A stretch of DNA of 64,000 nucleotides from Brevibacillus panacihumi (lineage in GTDB: Bacteria; Bacillota; Bacilli; Brevibacillales; Brevibacillaceae). The stretch lies in assembly GCF_003710985.1 (NCBI RefSeq), contig NZ_RHHT01000002.1:1-64000 (forward strand), given 5' to 3'. Below are positions 41,359-49,062 of the stretch, in pieces. The notes under the pieces were generated by a model, which was not told the DNA's origin, did not search any database, and saw nothing but the letters and a program-made list of their open reading frames with translations. The translations under genes and the position numbers were made by a program. The stretch's first letter is position 1; each line of letters begins with the position of its first letter.

Positions 41359-41508
41359 GAGGGCAAACTTTTGCGAAAAAAAATACTTCTCGATTTTATT
41401 ATGAATGTAGTGTAAACGAAGATTCTTTCCTTTGCAACAAAGTTTTTACTGAGGGAAACTTTTTGCGGCAAAAACGTCTTGGAGATGGGTTTTCGAGTAG
41501 TGTATGCG
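41359..41508. repeat. Two imperfect direct repeats upstream of feoA
   Basis: 41359-41418 and 41450-41508 align over about 59 bases. Shared parts include TGAGGG, CTTTTTGCG-type, a run of A, CTT...GAT, GTAGTGTA and CG. Spacing is 91 bases, and a weaker third TGAGGG start is at 41526. They fill the gap between the divergent feoA and ytxC genes (41315-41630), which otherwise holds an AGTATAT/ATATACT inverted repeat (41571-41599) just upstream of ytxC. No open frame is supported here. Confidence 0.45.
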
Positions 41509-41630
41509 CAAATGGGGGCTTTTGGTGAGGGAGGTACTTGCAACCTTCTCGTTGTTTCCAACCGTTTAAAAGTATATCGCTTCTGACGGGACATATACTG
41601 TAACTACAATTGCGGTTGGGAGGGATGATC

Positions 41631-42548
41631 ATGCAGACATTCCGCGTCTGGCTGGAGAATATCCCCACGCTTTGTAACACGTACCGGGATATCGTGAACG
41701 AGATGACGGATCGGGTAAATACTGCTCCAGTACGGATTCAATACAAGGATCAGGAACAGGACGGCCTACACCTATTTCTCTTCCAGAGCTGGTGTGAACA
41801 GGAGTACGACGCCCAAACCATCGACTGGGCCAGAGCCTTCGTAGCCTTGACGATCGCAGAATGGGTCATGCAAGTGAAAGAACCGGAAGTCATCGAGGAG
41901 ATGGCTGCCGACTTGCTGCAGGTGGAGCAACTAGAGGACGAATGGGAAGAGATGCTGCCGACAATCCTTTTGCGGTGTCAGGAAAACGATCAGATGAACG
42001 AAGGCTGGTTCACGGCGACGACGAGAAAGGCCAAGGTGTATCAAAAGGCCTTCCAATACCTGGAGACCGAGCGATCCATTCATTTGACTGGCTTCATACG
42101 ATTCCGCCTGCAAGAGCATTGGAATGAGCTGTTTGAACTCGTCGAGGCAGGAATCGATGATTTTCTCGAGGAAAAGCAGTATGAGGAATTTGTAGAGCTT
42201 CTGCGCTATTTCATCTCCGCCCAGGATAGCAAGCAGGAAGTGGTTCACATCGTTCCTAGTGTGGACAAACCCTTCCATCTTTATGATGAAAAAGGGGATC
42301 GTCTGTGGCTGGAGCAATTGGATGCGGTTCTGAATCTGGATGAACAGCAGTGCCGCGACGAAGACTATCTGGTAAGCGCCTTGGTCACGCTTGCCCCGCA
42401 AAGCATTGTTTTGCATCAGGCAGGGGATAAGCCGGGTCTCGCCAAGACGATCCAAAGCATTTTTGACAGCCGCCTGATCACCTGTCATTCCTGTCAGCTT
42501 TGTCGGGGAAAACGCGTGCTTGACGCGCACAATCCGACTAAACTATAA
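41631..42548 (+). CDS. ytxC: YtxC-like sporulation protein
   Basis: 305-aa protein resembling YtxC, which in Bacillus also lies next to thrS. Sequence is rich in helix and acidic residues, with ERSIHLTGFIRFRLQEHWNELFELVEAGIDDFLEEKQYEEFVELLRYFI near 145-195 as the most conserved block. The biochemical role is unknown; the family is named for a sporulation link. ATG 41631 is six bases after GGGAGGG. The promoter of the thrS leader lies inside its last codons. Confidence 0.8.
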   Translation: MQTFRVWLENIPTLCNTYRDIVNEMTDRVNTAPVRIQYKDQEQDGLHLFLFQSWCEQEYDAQTIDWARAFVALTIAEWVMQVKEPEVIEEMAADLLQVEQLEDEWEEMLPTILLRCQENDQMNEGWFTATTRKAKVYQKAFQYLETERSIHLTGFIRFRLQEHWNELFELVEAGIDDFLEEKQYEEFVELLRYFISAQDSKQEVVHIVPSVDKPFHLYDEKGDRLWLEQLDAVLNLDEQQCRDEDYLVSALVTLAPQSIVLHQAGDKPGLAKTIQSIFDSRLITCHSCQLCRGKRVLDAHNPTKL

Positions 42549-42549
42549 T
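42520..42549 (+). promoter_or_regulatory. thrS leader promoter
   Basis: TTGACG (42520-42525), 18-bp spacer, TATAAT (42544-42549), overlapping the 3-prime end of ytxC. Transcription would start near 42556. Confidence 0.75.
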
Positions 42550-42555
42550 AGCTTT

Positions 42556-42836
42556 TATAAGTTCACATGTTGGAAATACGATGAGAAGGACACGGACAGT
42601 ATGCAGGACGCGACAGAGAGGCGGGACATCGGCTGGAAGCCCGCTGCGGACGTATAGTGATCTACCCCCTTCAAGTAGCTGCCGGGAACGAAGCGTATGC
42701 TTTTACTAACGGCATGCCGGTGAAAAGCCGTTATTGCAACGAAGGAGTTTGGATGCCGCAAGTGCGCGCCAACTCGAAGTAGGGTGGTACCGCGAGACTG
42801 CACTCGTCCCTTTTTGGGATGGGTGTTTTTTTATTT
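42556..42836 (+). ncRNA. T-box leader of thrS
   Basis: The conserved T-box GGTGGTACCGCG is at 42783-42794. It is followed by the competing terminator CACTCGTCCC-TTTTT-GGGATGGGTG and a T-run (42801-42832). Upstream are a long Stem I with an AGAGAGGC distal segment and a candidate specifier ACC near 42665 that would fit threonine. Uncharged tRNA-Thr binding should favour the antiterminator and raise ThrS synthesis. The specifier assignment is by eye. Confidence 0.92.
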
Positions 42837-42873
42837 TCTCTAAAAAATGGCAATCAGGAAGGAAGAAACCAAA

Positions 42874-44787
42874 GTGGCACAGATTAATGTTACTTTTCCA
42901 GATGGTGCAGTCCGTCAGTATGACGCGGGCATTACAATCGAAGATATCGCAGGCTCCATTAGTTCGAGTCTGAAAAAGAAAGCCGTAGCCGGCAAAAAAG
43001 ACGGCAAAGTGGTAGACCTCTACACACCTCTTCATGAAGATGCTGCTATCGAAATCGTCACTCTCGATTCGGCAGACGGACTGGAAGTGTATCGCCACAG
43101 CACAGCGCACTTGCTCGCTCAGGCAGTAAAACGCCTCTACGGCAAGGAAGTAAAATTCGGGATCGGGCCGGTCATTGAAGACGGCTTCTATTACGACATG
43201 GATATTCCTGTATCCCTCTCCCCAGAAGATCTGAGCAAGATCGAAGCGGAGATGGAGAAAATTGCAAAAGAAGACCTGCCGATTCGCCGCAAAGTCGTAA
43301 GCCGCGAAGAAGCGACAAAAATCTTCCAAGAATTGAACGATCATCTGAAGCTTGAACTGATCCGCGACCTGCCGGAGGATGCGACCATCACCCTGTATGA
43401 GCAAGGCGAATTCTTCGACCTGTGCCGCGGTCCGCATCTGCCATCGACTGGCTACATCAAAGCCTTCAAACTGATGAGCGTTGCGGGTGCCTACTGGCGC
43501 GGCAATTCGGATAATCAAGTGTTGCAGCGCGTCTACGGTACAGCATGGCCGAAAAAAGCTGAGCTGGAAGAATACCTGCACTTCATCGAGGAAGCGAAAA
43601 AGCGCGATCACCGCAAACTGGGCAAAGAGCTTGAGCTGTTCATGTTCTCCGAGGAAGCTCCTGGCATGCCGTTCTACCTGCCGCACGGCTTTACTGTGCG
43701 CAACGAGCTGGAGCAATTCTCCCGCCGTCTGCAGCAGTTGGCTGAGTACACAGAGGTTCGCACGCCGTTCATCATGAACCAGCGCCTCTGGCAGAACTCC
43801 GGCCACTGGGACCACTACCATGAAAACATGTACTTCTCCGAGGTAGATGATACGACTTACGCGTTGAAGCCGATGAACTGTCCTGGTCATATGATGATCT
43901 ACAAAAACACCATGCATTCCTACCGCGACCTGCCGATACGCTACTCCGAGTTCGGTCAGGTTCACCGCCACGAGTTTTCTGGCGCTCTGAACGGCATGCT
44001 GCGGGTGCGCACCTTCTGTCAGGATGACGCACACGTATTTGTCCGCCCTGACCAGATCGAAGGCGAGATCAAAAACATGATCAAGCTGATCGACTCCATT
44101 TACAAGGTGTTCGGCTTCGAGTACAGTGTTGCGCTGTCGACTCGTCCAGAGGATTCGATGGGTTCAGACGAGCTGTGGGAAGCAGCAGAGAATGCTCTGC
44201 GCAAAGTGCTCGAGGAATCCGGCATGCCGTATGACGTCAAAGAAGGCGATGGAGCTTTCTACGGTCCGAAGATCGACTTCCAGATCACAGACGCGCTCAA
44301 GCGCCGTCATCAATGCGGTACGATCCAGCTCGACTTCCAGATGCCGGAGAAATTCGACCTCTCCTACATCGGCCAAGACAATGAGAAGCATCGCCCAGTC
44401 GTATTGCACCGTGCGATGTACGGTTCGATGGAGCGCTTTATCGGCATCCTGATCGAACACTACGCCGGCGCATTCCCAACCTGGCTGACTCCGGTCCAGG
44501 CTCGCATCATGACCATCAACGACGTACACGTTCCGTATGCGGAAGAAGTGAAGGCAAAAATGGTGCAAGCCGGAATCCGCGTCGAACTGGATTCGCGCAA
44601 TGAAAAAATCGGCTACAAAATCCGTGAAGCACAAGTGCAAAAAATCCCGTACAGCTTGGTTATCGGGGAAAAAGAAATGGCGGATGGCACGCTGTCTGTA
44701 CGCCGCCGCGGCGTTGGCGATGAAGGTGCCATGTCTGTAGACGCGTTTATCGAAAAAATCCGTGCTGAAATCAATGAAATGAAATAA
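42874..44787 (+). CDS. thrS: Threonine--tRNA ligase
   Basis: 637-aa class II synthetase. N-terminal TGS domain (INVTFPDGAVRQYDAG onward), editing domain with HSTAHLLAQAVKRLYG (HxxxH zinc-like motif) near 72-87, and catalytic core with MNCPGHMMIYK near 335 and RYSEFGQVHRHE (motif 2) near 355. Motif 3 is at the end of the core, and the anticodon-binding domain is C-terminal. GTG 42874 is taken as start by comparison with Bacillus ThrS and an upstream GGAAGGA; the in-frame ATG at 42847 lies very close to the leader terminator. It charges tRNA-Thr and is under T-box control. Confidence 0.96.
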   Translation: MAQINVTFPDGAVRQYDAGITIEDIAGSISSSLKKKAVAGKKDGKVVDLYTPLHEDAAIEIVTLDSADGLEVYRHSTAHLLAQAVKRLYGKEVKFGIGPVIEDGFYYDMDIPVSLSPEDLSKIEAEMEKIAKEDLPIRRKVVSREEATKIFQELNDHLKLELIRDLPEDATITLYEQGEFFDLCRGPHLPSTGYIKAFKLMSVAGAYWRGNSDNQVLQRVYGTAWPKKAELEEYLHFIEEAKKRDHRKLGKELELFMFSEEAPGMPFYLPHGFTVRNELEQFSRRLQQLAEYTEVRTPFIMNQRLWQNSGHWDHYHENMYFSEVDDTTYALKPMNCPGHMMIYKNTMHSYRDLPIRYSEFGQVHRHEFSGALNGMLRVRTFCQDDAHVFVRPDQIEGEIKNMIKLIDSIYKVFGFEYSVALSTRPEDSMGSDELWEAAENALRKVLEESGMPYDVKEGDGAFYGPKIDFQITDALKRRHQCGTIQLDFQMPEKFDLSYIGQDNEKHRPVVLHRAMYGSMERFIGILIEHYAGAFPTWLTPVQARIMTINDVHVPYAEEVKAKMVQAGIRVELDSRNEKIGYKIREAQVQKIPYSLVIGEKEMADGTLSVRRRGVGDEGAMSVDAFIEKIRAEINEMK

Positions 44788-44810
44788 AGCAAAACAAGCT
44801 GAAAGAAAGA

Positions 44811-44850
44811 GCGGGCTGTCCTTCCCACAGAAGGAGCAGCCCGCTTTTAC
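44811..44850 (+). terminator. thrS terminator
   Basis: GCGGGCTG, inner TCCTT/AAGGA, CAGCCCGC followed by TTTTACTT. Confidence 0.88.
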
Positions 44851-44928
44851 TTGTTTGGGGATGATTATTTCATGATAGGGAACCTTATGGATGATGTCCG
44901 AGTTGGGTAGGGAAGGGGCGGTTCTTTC

Positions 44929-45543
44929 ATGAATCAAGCGGATTGCGACTTTTCGCCGATGAAACTAGCGATTAAAGAAGATATTCGCCGGGTGATTACG
45001 GAACTCCAGAATAACTTGGCAGCTATGGACGATGAAAACAATTGTCTGCTGGGCAGTTTCCAGAAAATAAAAGAGCATTTCATTCAAATCCAAATGGCAG
45101 CAGCGAATTTCTATTTACATTGTTATTTGTCTCCCTATACGAATAAAAACCCGGAAATATCCATTAGTGTCCAAAATATGTCGATTCGCAGACATGGCGG
45201 ATTGATCGTCATACAACGAGAAGATTCTTTGGACGCATTGATTCATCCGGGTATTTTACTGAGAGCTGAATTGACCCATTCGCTGTTGGAATCGATCTTT
45301 TTCCCCGGAAACCCCCTTCATGACGGCGCTGTCATGGTAAACCGGGATCAGATCGTGTCTGCCGCGAATATTCTTCCGCTATCAGACCGATATACAGGGG
45401 ATAAAAAGCTGGGTACAAGACATCGCGCCGCACTGGGATTAACAGAGCGAAGCGATGCCCTAGTACTCGTTGTCTCCGAGGAAACAGGCAGGATTTCCTT
45501 TGCCCTGAACGGTCACCTCTATCCGATTAATACCATGGGCTGA
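44929..45543 (+). CDS. cdaS: Diadenylate cyclase, sporulation-specific CdaS type
   Basis: 204-aa c-di-AMP synthase of the DisA_N/DAC family. The active-site motifs DGA (in PLHDGAVMV near 126) and RHR (in GTRHRAALG near 164) are both present. The N-terminal 60 residues form two helices ahead of the DAC domain, with no membrane helices. This matches CdaS (YojJ), whose helices restrain activity, rather than CdaA or DisA. CdaS acts in sporulation and germination in Bacillus. A purine-rich AGGGAAGGGGCGG precedes ATG 44929. Confidence 0.9.
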   Translation: MNQADCDFSPMKLAIKEDIRRVITELQNNLAAMDDENNCLLGSFQKIKEHFIQIQMAAANFYLHCYLSPYTNKNPEISISVQNMSIRRHGGLIVIQREDSLDALIHPGILLRAELTHSLLESIFFPGNPLHDGAVMVNRDQIVSAANILPLSDRYTGDKKLGTRHRAALGLTERSDALVLVVSEETGRISFALNGHLYPINTMG

Positions 45544-45554
45544 TCATGTTCGAG

Positions 45555-46295
45555 TCAACAAATCATCCGCCCCGAGATGAAATCCGCCAGTTCCGTACAC
45601 CGCGGACGATGGAAAAACGCTTCCGTGTCAGAGCGTTCCACGATTCGTCCATTGTTTACGAACAGGCAGGTTTGAGCCAGTCGCCTGGCTTGGGGCAGGT
45701 TGTGCGTAATCATCAGAATCGTCGTTTGCTTTTGCCGATGTATGGTCTGGATCACCCGTTCAAAAATGGAGATATTGTACGGATCGAGGCTGGCAGTCGG
45801 TTCATCAAGCAATAGCAGGGACGGATCGCAGACGAGTGTACGGGCGAGGGCGATGCGTTGAGCTTCACCGCCCGACAGCGTATTGGCTCGCTGATCGCGA
45901 ACATGCGACAGCTCGACCAGCTCCAGTGCCTCTTCCACCAATGCTTGCATTTCCATCCGGCTTTTTTTTCGGTAGCGCAAGCCCAAAGCGACATTGTCGT
46001 AGACCGACGCCTGGAACATGGACGGTTTTTGCGCCACAAAACCCATTTGCCGTTGGAGGGGCAAGCCTTTCGCATAGGAGAGGGAGGTCAGGTCCACTTC
46101 CGTACCAAACAGATGTAGCTGCCCGCTCACTGGCCTTTCCAAGAGATTCATGATGCGAAGCAGTGTGCTTTTCCCCGCTCCGCTAGGGCCGACGATCCCG
46201 TAAAAGCCGCCCCGCTCGAATGAAACGCGATCCACGGCGAGAACCGTTCTATTTCCGTAGGTTACTTCCAGATTCCGTACTTCCACGCGGTCCAT
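45555..46295 (-). CDS. tupC: Tungstate-type ABC transporter ATPase
   Basis: 246-aa ATPase: Walker A GPSGAGKST near 37-45, signature LSGGEAQR near 140, Walker B LLLLDEPTASLD near 160-171. No C-terminal MOP domain is present, which fits TupC rather than ModC. Last gene of the minus-strand operon; GGAGGTGA precedes the ATG at 46295, four bases after the permease stop. It energises uptake of tungstate, inferred from its binding protein and from the neighbouring tungstoenzyme genes. Confidence 0.87.
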   Translation of the reverse strand: MDRVEVRNLEVTYGNRTVLAVDRVSFERGGFYGIVGPSGAGKSTLLRIMNLLERPVSGQLHLFGTEVDLTSLSYAKGLPLQRQMGFVAQKPSMFQASVYDNVALGLRYRKKSRMEMQALVEEALELVELSHVRDQRANTLSGGEAQRIALARTLVCDPSLLLLDEPTASLDPYNISIFERVIQTIHRQKQTTILMITHNLPQARRLAQTCLFVNNGRIVERSDTEAFFHRPRCTELADFISGRMIC

Positions 46296-46299
46296 GCGC

Positions 46300-46959
46300 T
46301 CACCTCCGCCTGGATTTCATTTGGTTCAAGACGCCAGCCATCAGAAAGCTGTTGAACAGAAAACTGATGGCGAGCAGGACAAGCCCCAATTGCAGCCCCG
46401 CTGTGAAATTCCCCGTCCGTGTCTCCAAAATGATCGCGGTCGTCATGACGCGAGTGTGATGCTCGATATTGCCCCCGACCAGCATCACGGCTCCGACCTC
46501 GGAGATCGCCCTGCCGTATGCGGCAGCTACCCCGGACCAAATGCCGCCGCGCGCTTCACGGACGATGGTGATCATCATCTGCACAGGACTGGCGCCCAGA
46601 CTTTTCGCGGTCTCCCAATACGCCCGTTCCTTGGCCTGCACAGCCGACATCGTCAGGCCAGCGAGGATGGGTGTAACCAGAATCACCTGGGCGATGATCA
46701 TCGCTTCCGGCGTGAACAGCAGCCCGAGCGAACCAAGAGGCCCGTAACGGGAGAGCAGCAGATAGACGACGACGCCGACCAGCACGGGAGGAAGTCCCAT
46801 GCAAGTGTAGATGAGAGCGACGACGAATCGTTTGCCGCGAAACGAATAAAGCCCGAGCAGGGTGCCGGTCGGGATTCCTGCCAGCATCCCGATCGCGACC
46901 GACACCGTCGTTACCTGCAGGGAGAGCCAGATGACCTCCCAGACATCCTGGGTCATCAT
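46300..46959 (-). CDS. tupB: Tungstate-type ABC transporter permease
   Basis: 219-aa permease with about five membrane helices. The EAA loop reads ETAKSLGASPVQMMITIVREARGGIWSG near 135-162, and GRAISEVGAVMLVGGNIEHHTRVMTTAI is typical of TupB/ModB-like oxyanion permeases. It starts 12 bases after the binding-protein stop, with AGGAG upstream, and is followed directly by the ATPase gene. Confidence 0.88.
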   Translation of the reverse strand: MMTQDVWEVIWLSLQVTTVSVAIGMLAGIPTGTLLGLYSFRGKRFVVALIYTCMGLPPVLVGVVVYLLLSRYGPLGSLGLLFTPEAMIIAQVILVTPILAGLTMSAVQAKERAYWETAKSLGASPVQMMITIVREARGGIWSGVAAAYGRAISEVGAVMLVGGNIEHHTRVMTTAIILETRTGNFTAGLQLGLVLLAISFLFNSFLMAGVLNQMKSRRR

Positions 46960-46971
46960 AACGGAATACTC

Positions 46972-47850
46972 CTAGCGCTTTTTGGCATCAGGAACGAACA
47001 GCCCTTTGCCGTAGGTTTCCTTGCCGAATTCGCCGATCAGCTTCTGTCCCTGCTCCTCTGTGAAGAAGCGGATCAACTGCATGCCTTCCTCCGGTTTCGC
47101 GGACGATTTGACCTGGATGATGCCATATGGGTTCAGCAGCGACTTATCTCCTTGCACCAGCACCTCCAGATTCAGCTTGCGGGAGAGGAAGGTGGCTTCG
47201 TCGGTCAAGGTGTAGGCCCTCATCTCATCTGCCATCTGCAGGGTTTCGCCCATGCCTTGGCCGGAGGAGACATACCAGCTGCCCTCTGGAGTGATGGCAG
47301 CTTCCTTCCAGATGCTTTTTTCCTTCTTGTCGGTACCGGAATCATCGCCGCGCGAGACGAACGGGGATTGTTTCTCGGCGATTTTGGCCATGGCTTCCTT
47401 GGCGCTCTGAACGCCTTTTATCCCGGCGGGGTCTTCAGCAGGCCCCACGATATAGAACTGGTTGTACATCACATCGAAGGCGTTGATGCCGAAGCCTTTC
47501 TCGACGAATTCGTCCTCGGCTTTGCGAGAGTGGACCAAGAGGACATCCGCATTTCCTTCCTCGCCCAATTTGATGGCTTGTCCGGTGCCGACCGCGATTA
47601 CTTTTACGGTGATGCCGGATTGCTGCTCAAAAACAGGCAGCAAGGCATCCAACAGGCCGGAATCCTGGGTGCTGGTAGTGGTAGCGAGAATAATCTCTTT
47701 CTTTTCGCCTGCGGAGGGTGCCGGTGCAGGTGCTGCAGCGGGCTGATTGCCCTGTTCGGGTGCGGCGGCAGGCTGCGAAGAGGAACAGGCAGCAAGCAGG
47801 AGGAGGAGCGCCAAACAAAATAGTGTTGTAATAGATTGGATGGTTTTCAT
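46972..47850 (-). CDS. tupA: Tungstate-type ABC transporter binding lipoprotein
   Basis: 292-aa lipoprotein. Signal and lipobox LLLLLAACSSS (Cys about 22), then a Pro/Ala linker. The mature start LATTTSTQDSGLLDALLPVFEQQSGI contains the TTTS oxyanion-binding motif typical of TupA. VNNQFYIVGP-like and SRGDDSGTDKKEKSIW segments complete the family pattern. ATG 47850 is nine bases after GGGAG; a longer N-terminus is open but lacks such a site. TupA binds tungstate far better than molybdate in characterised cases; specificity here is inferred, supported by the aldehyde ferredoxin oxidoreductase gene next door. Confidence 0.88.
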   Translation of the reverse strand: MKTIQSITTLFCLALLLLLAACSSSQPAAAPEQGNQPAAAPAPAPSAGEKKEIILATTTSTQDSGLLDALLPVFEQQSGITVKVIAVGTGQAIKLGEEGNADVLLVHSRKAEDEFVEKGFGINAFDVMYNQFYIVGPAEDPAGIKGVQSAKEAMAKIAEKQSPFVSRGDDSGTDKKEKSIWKEAAITPEGSWYVSSGQGMGETLQMADEMRAYTLTDEATFLSRKLNLEVLVQGDKSLLNPYGIIQVKSSAKPEEGMQLIRFFTEEQGQKLIGEFGKETYGKGLFVPDAKKR

Positions 47851-47890
47851 TCTTCTCATCTCCCTTGAATAGGATAGCAATCATGATCAT

Positions 47891-48808
47891 CTACAGGGGA
47901 ATCTCTTTTCCGGTCAGGGAAACATTATATCCCCCTTGCCCGACGACCGCCTGTTTGAAGGCCGGGTCACGCAGCACTGCCAGCAGTTGCTGAAAGCGTT
48001 CCTGCTCCCAGAGGCGTGCGGGAATCACCAGATCGTAGCGTTCTTCCTGAATCGGAAAGAAATCAAGTCCCAGCCCCCTGGCGACGCTTTCGATCCCGAG
48101 GGAGACATCCGCTTTTCCTTGCAAGACATGAGAGGCAGTCGCATAGTGGGTGGTCATCTCCAGATCGTAGCCGGGAAGGGTTTGGGATGATCGGCCGGTC
48201 TGCCGCAGCTTGTAGTCCAACAGCAAGCGAGTCCCCGAGCCTCGCTGCCGGTTGACAATCCGGTGACGTCCGCTCAAAAACTCCTCCCAACTGGTGATCA
48301 TCCGCGGATTTCCTTTCGGGACCACGAATCCTTGCCAGCGGTTGACCAGATTGACGACCCTTATCTCATCATGCGGCAAAAGGCAGCGAACATGCGGCAG
48401 GTTGTACTCGCCTGAGGCTGTGTCCAGCAGATGGCATCCCGCCATTTCGACACGTCCTTTGTACAGCTCGATCAGTCCGTCCAGACTGCCCGAGAAGGCG
48501 GGGAGCAGCGTAGTTCCGCGCCGTGCCAGCATGCGCGTCAAGAGGTCGATTGTCAGGTCGTGGCTGCCGGCGAAGAGAATTTCCCAGGTGGCTTCGGACT
48601 GGCTGGCGTGTCCCGGGGGATAGGGAGGGTGTTCTTCTCGCGACTTGTTGCGTTGCATGAACACGTCCAGATCGCTTCGCAGGATGCGCAGGGTTCGTCC
48701 GATTTTGGCTGCCGGCAATTCTTTGCGCTTGATCATTTCGTAGACCGTATAGCGAGTCAGCTTCAATTCGACAGCTACCTCATCCGGGGTCAAGTAGGAA
48801 TCATCCAC
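47891..48808 (-). CDS. Excisionase-type HTH regulator with PBP-like sensor domain
   Basis: 305-aa protein. Residues 1-55 are an excisionase/MerR-like HTH_17 (LTPDEVAVELKLTRYTVYEMIKRKELPAAKIGRTLRI). Residues about 75-305 are a PBP-like domain with AGSHDLTIDLLTRMLARRG, NRQRGSGTRLLLDYKL and LGIESVARGLGLDFFPIQEERYDL. The same domain forms the C-terminus of the MoeA fusion at 52866. First gene of the tup operon (AGGAGGTG before ATG) and divergent from the aor gene. It probably senses tungstate, molybdate or the pterin cofactor and controls one or both units. Confidence 0.85.
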   Translation of the reverse strand: MDDSYLTPDEVAVELKLTRYTVYEMIKRKELPAAKIGRTLRILRSDLDVFMQRNKSREEHPPYPPGHASQSEATWEILFAGSHDLTIDLLTRMLARRGTTLLPAFSGSLDGLIELYKGRVEMAGCHLLDTASGEYNLPHVRCLLPHDEIRVVNLVNRWQGFVVPKGNPRMITSWEEFLSGRHRIVNRQRGSGTRLLLDYKLRQTGRSSQTLPGYDLEMTTHYATASHVLQGKADVSLGIESVARGLGLDFFPIQEERYDLVIPARLWEQERFQQLLAVLRDPAFKQAVVGQGGYNVSLTGKEIPL

Positions 48809-48843
48809 AGTAACACCTCCTTCCGAGAAAAGGAAATCTTTAG

Positions 48844-48870
48844 TTTGGTTGAATTTGGTCTAGTTGGTTT
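48844..48870. promoter_or_regulatory. Tandem TTGGT repeats, candidate operator of the HTH-PBP regulator
   Basis: TTGGT occurs at 48845-48849, 48855-48859 and 48864-48868 (ACCAA on the minus strand), spaced 10 and 9 bases, about one helical turn. They lie about 36-60 bases upstream of the regulator start and between the divergent tup and aor units. The rest of 48809-49062 is AT-rich without a clear sigma-A promoter. Confidence 0.45.
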
Positions 48871-49062
48871 TTGTTTGTTTTACATGATTTGAGCCTATCT
48901 TTAACATACTTTACCAACTGCAAAGAAGCAACAAAATAATCGAAAAATTAGGCATATTCGGCTTTTTTCACGATATATAGGAAGGAAAACCCAATCTTGA
49001 GTCGAAGTAGGTAACCAATATTTGCGTTTTCAATATGAATGAAGAACAGGAGGAATCGTACC

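Noticed and set aside
46294-47823. 509-codon plus-strand frame opposite tupB/tupA
   Set aside because: Shadow; His/Asp/Arg-rich translation typical of antisense reading.
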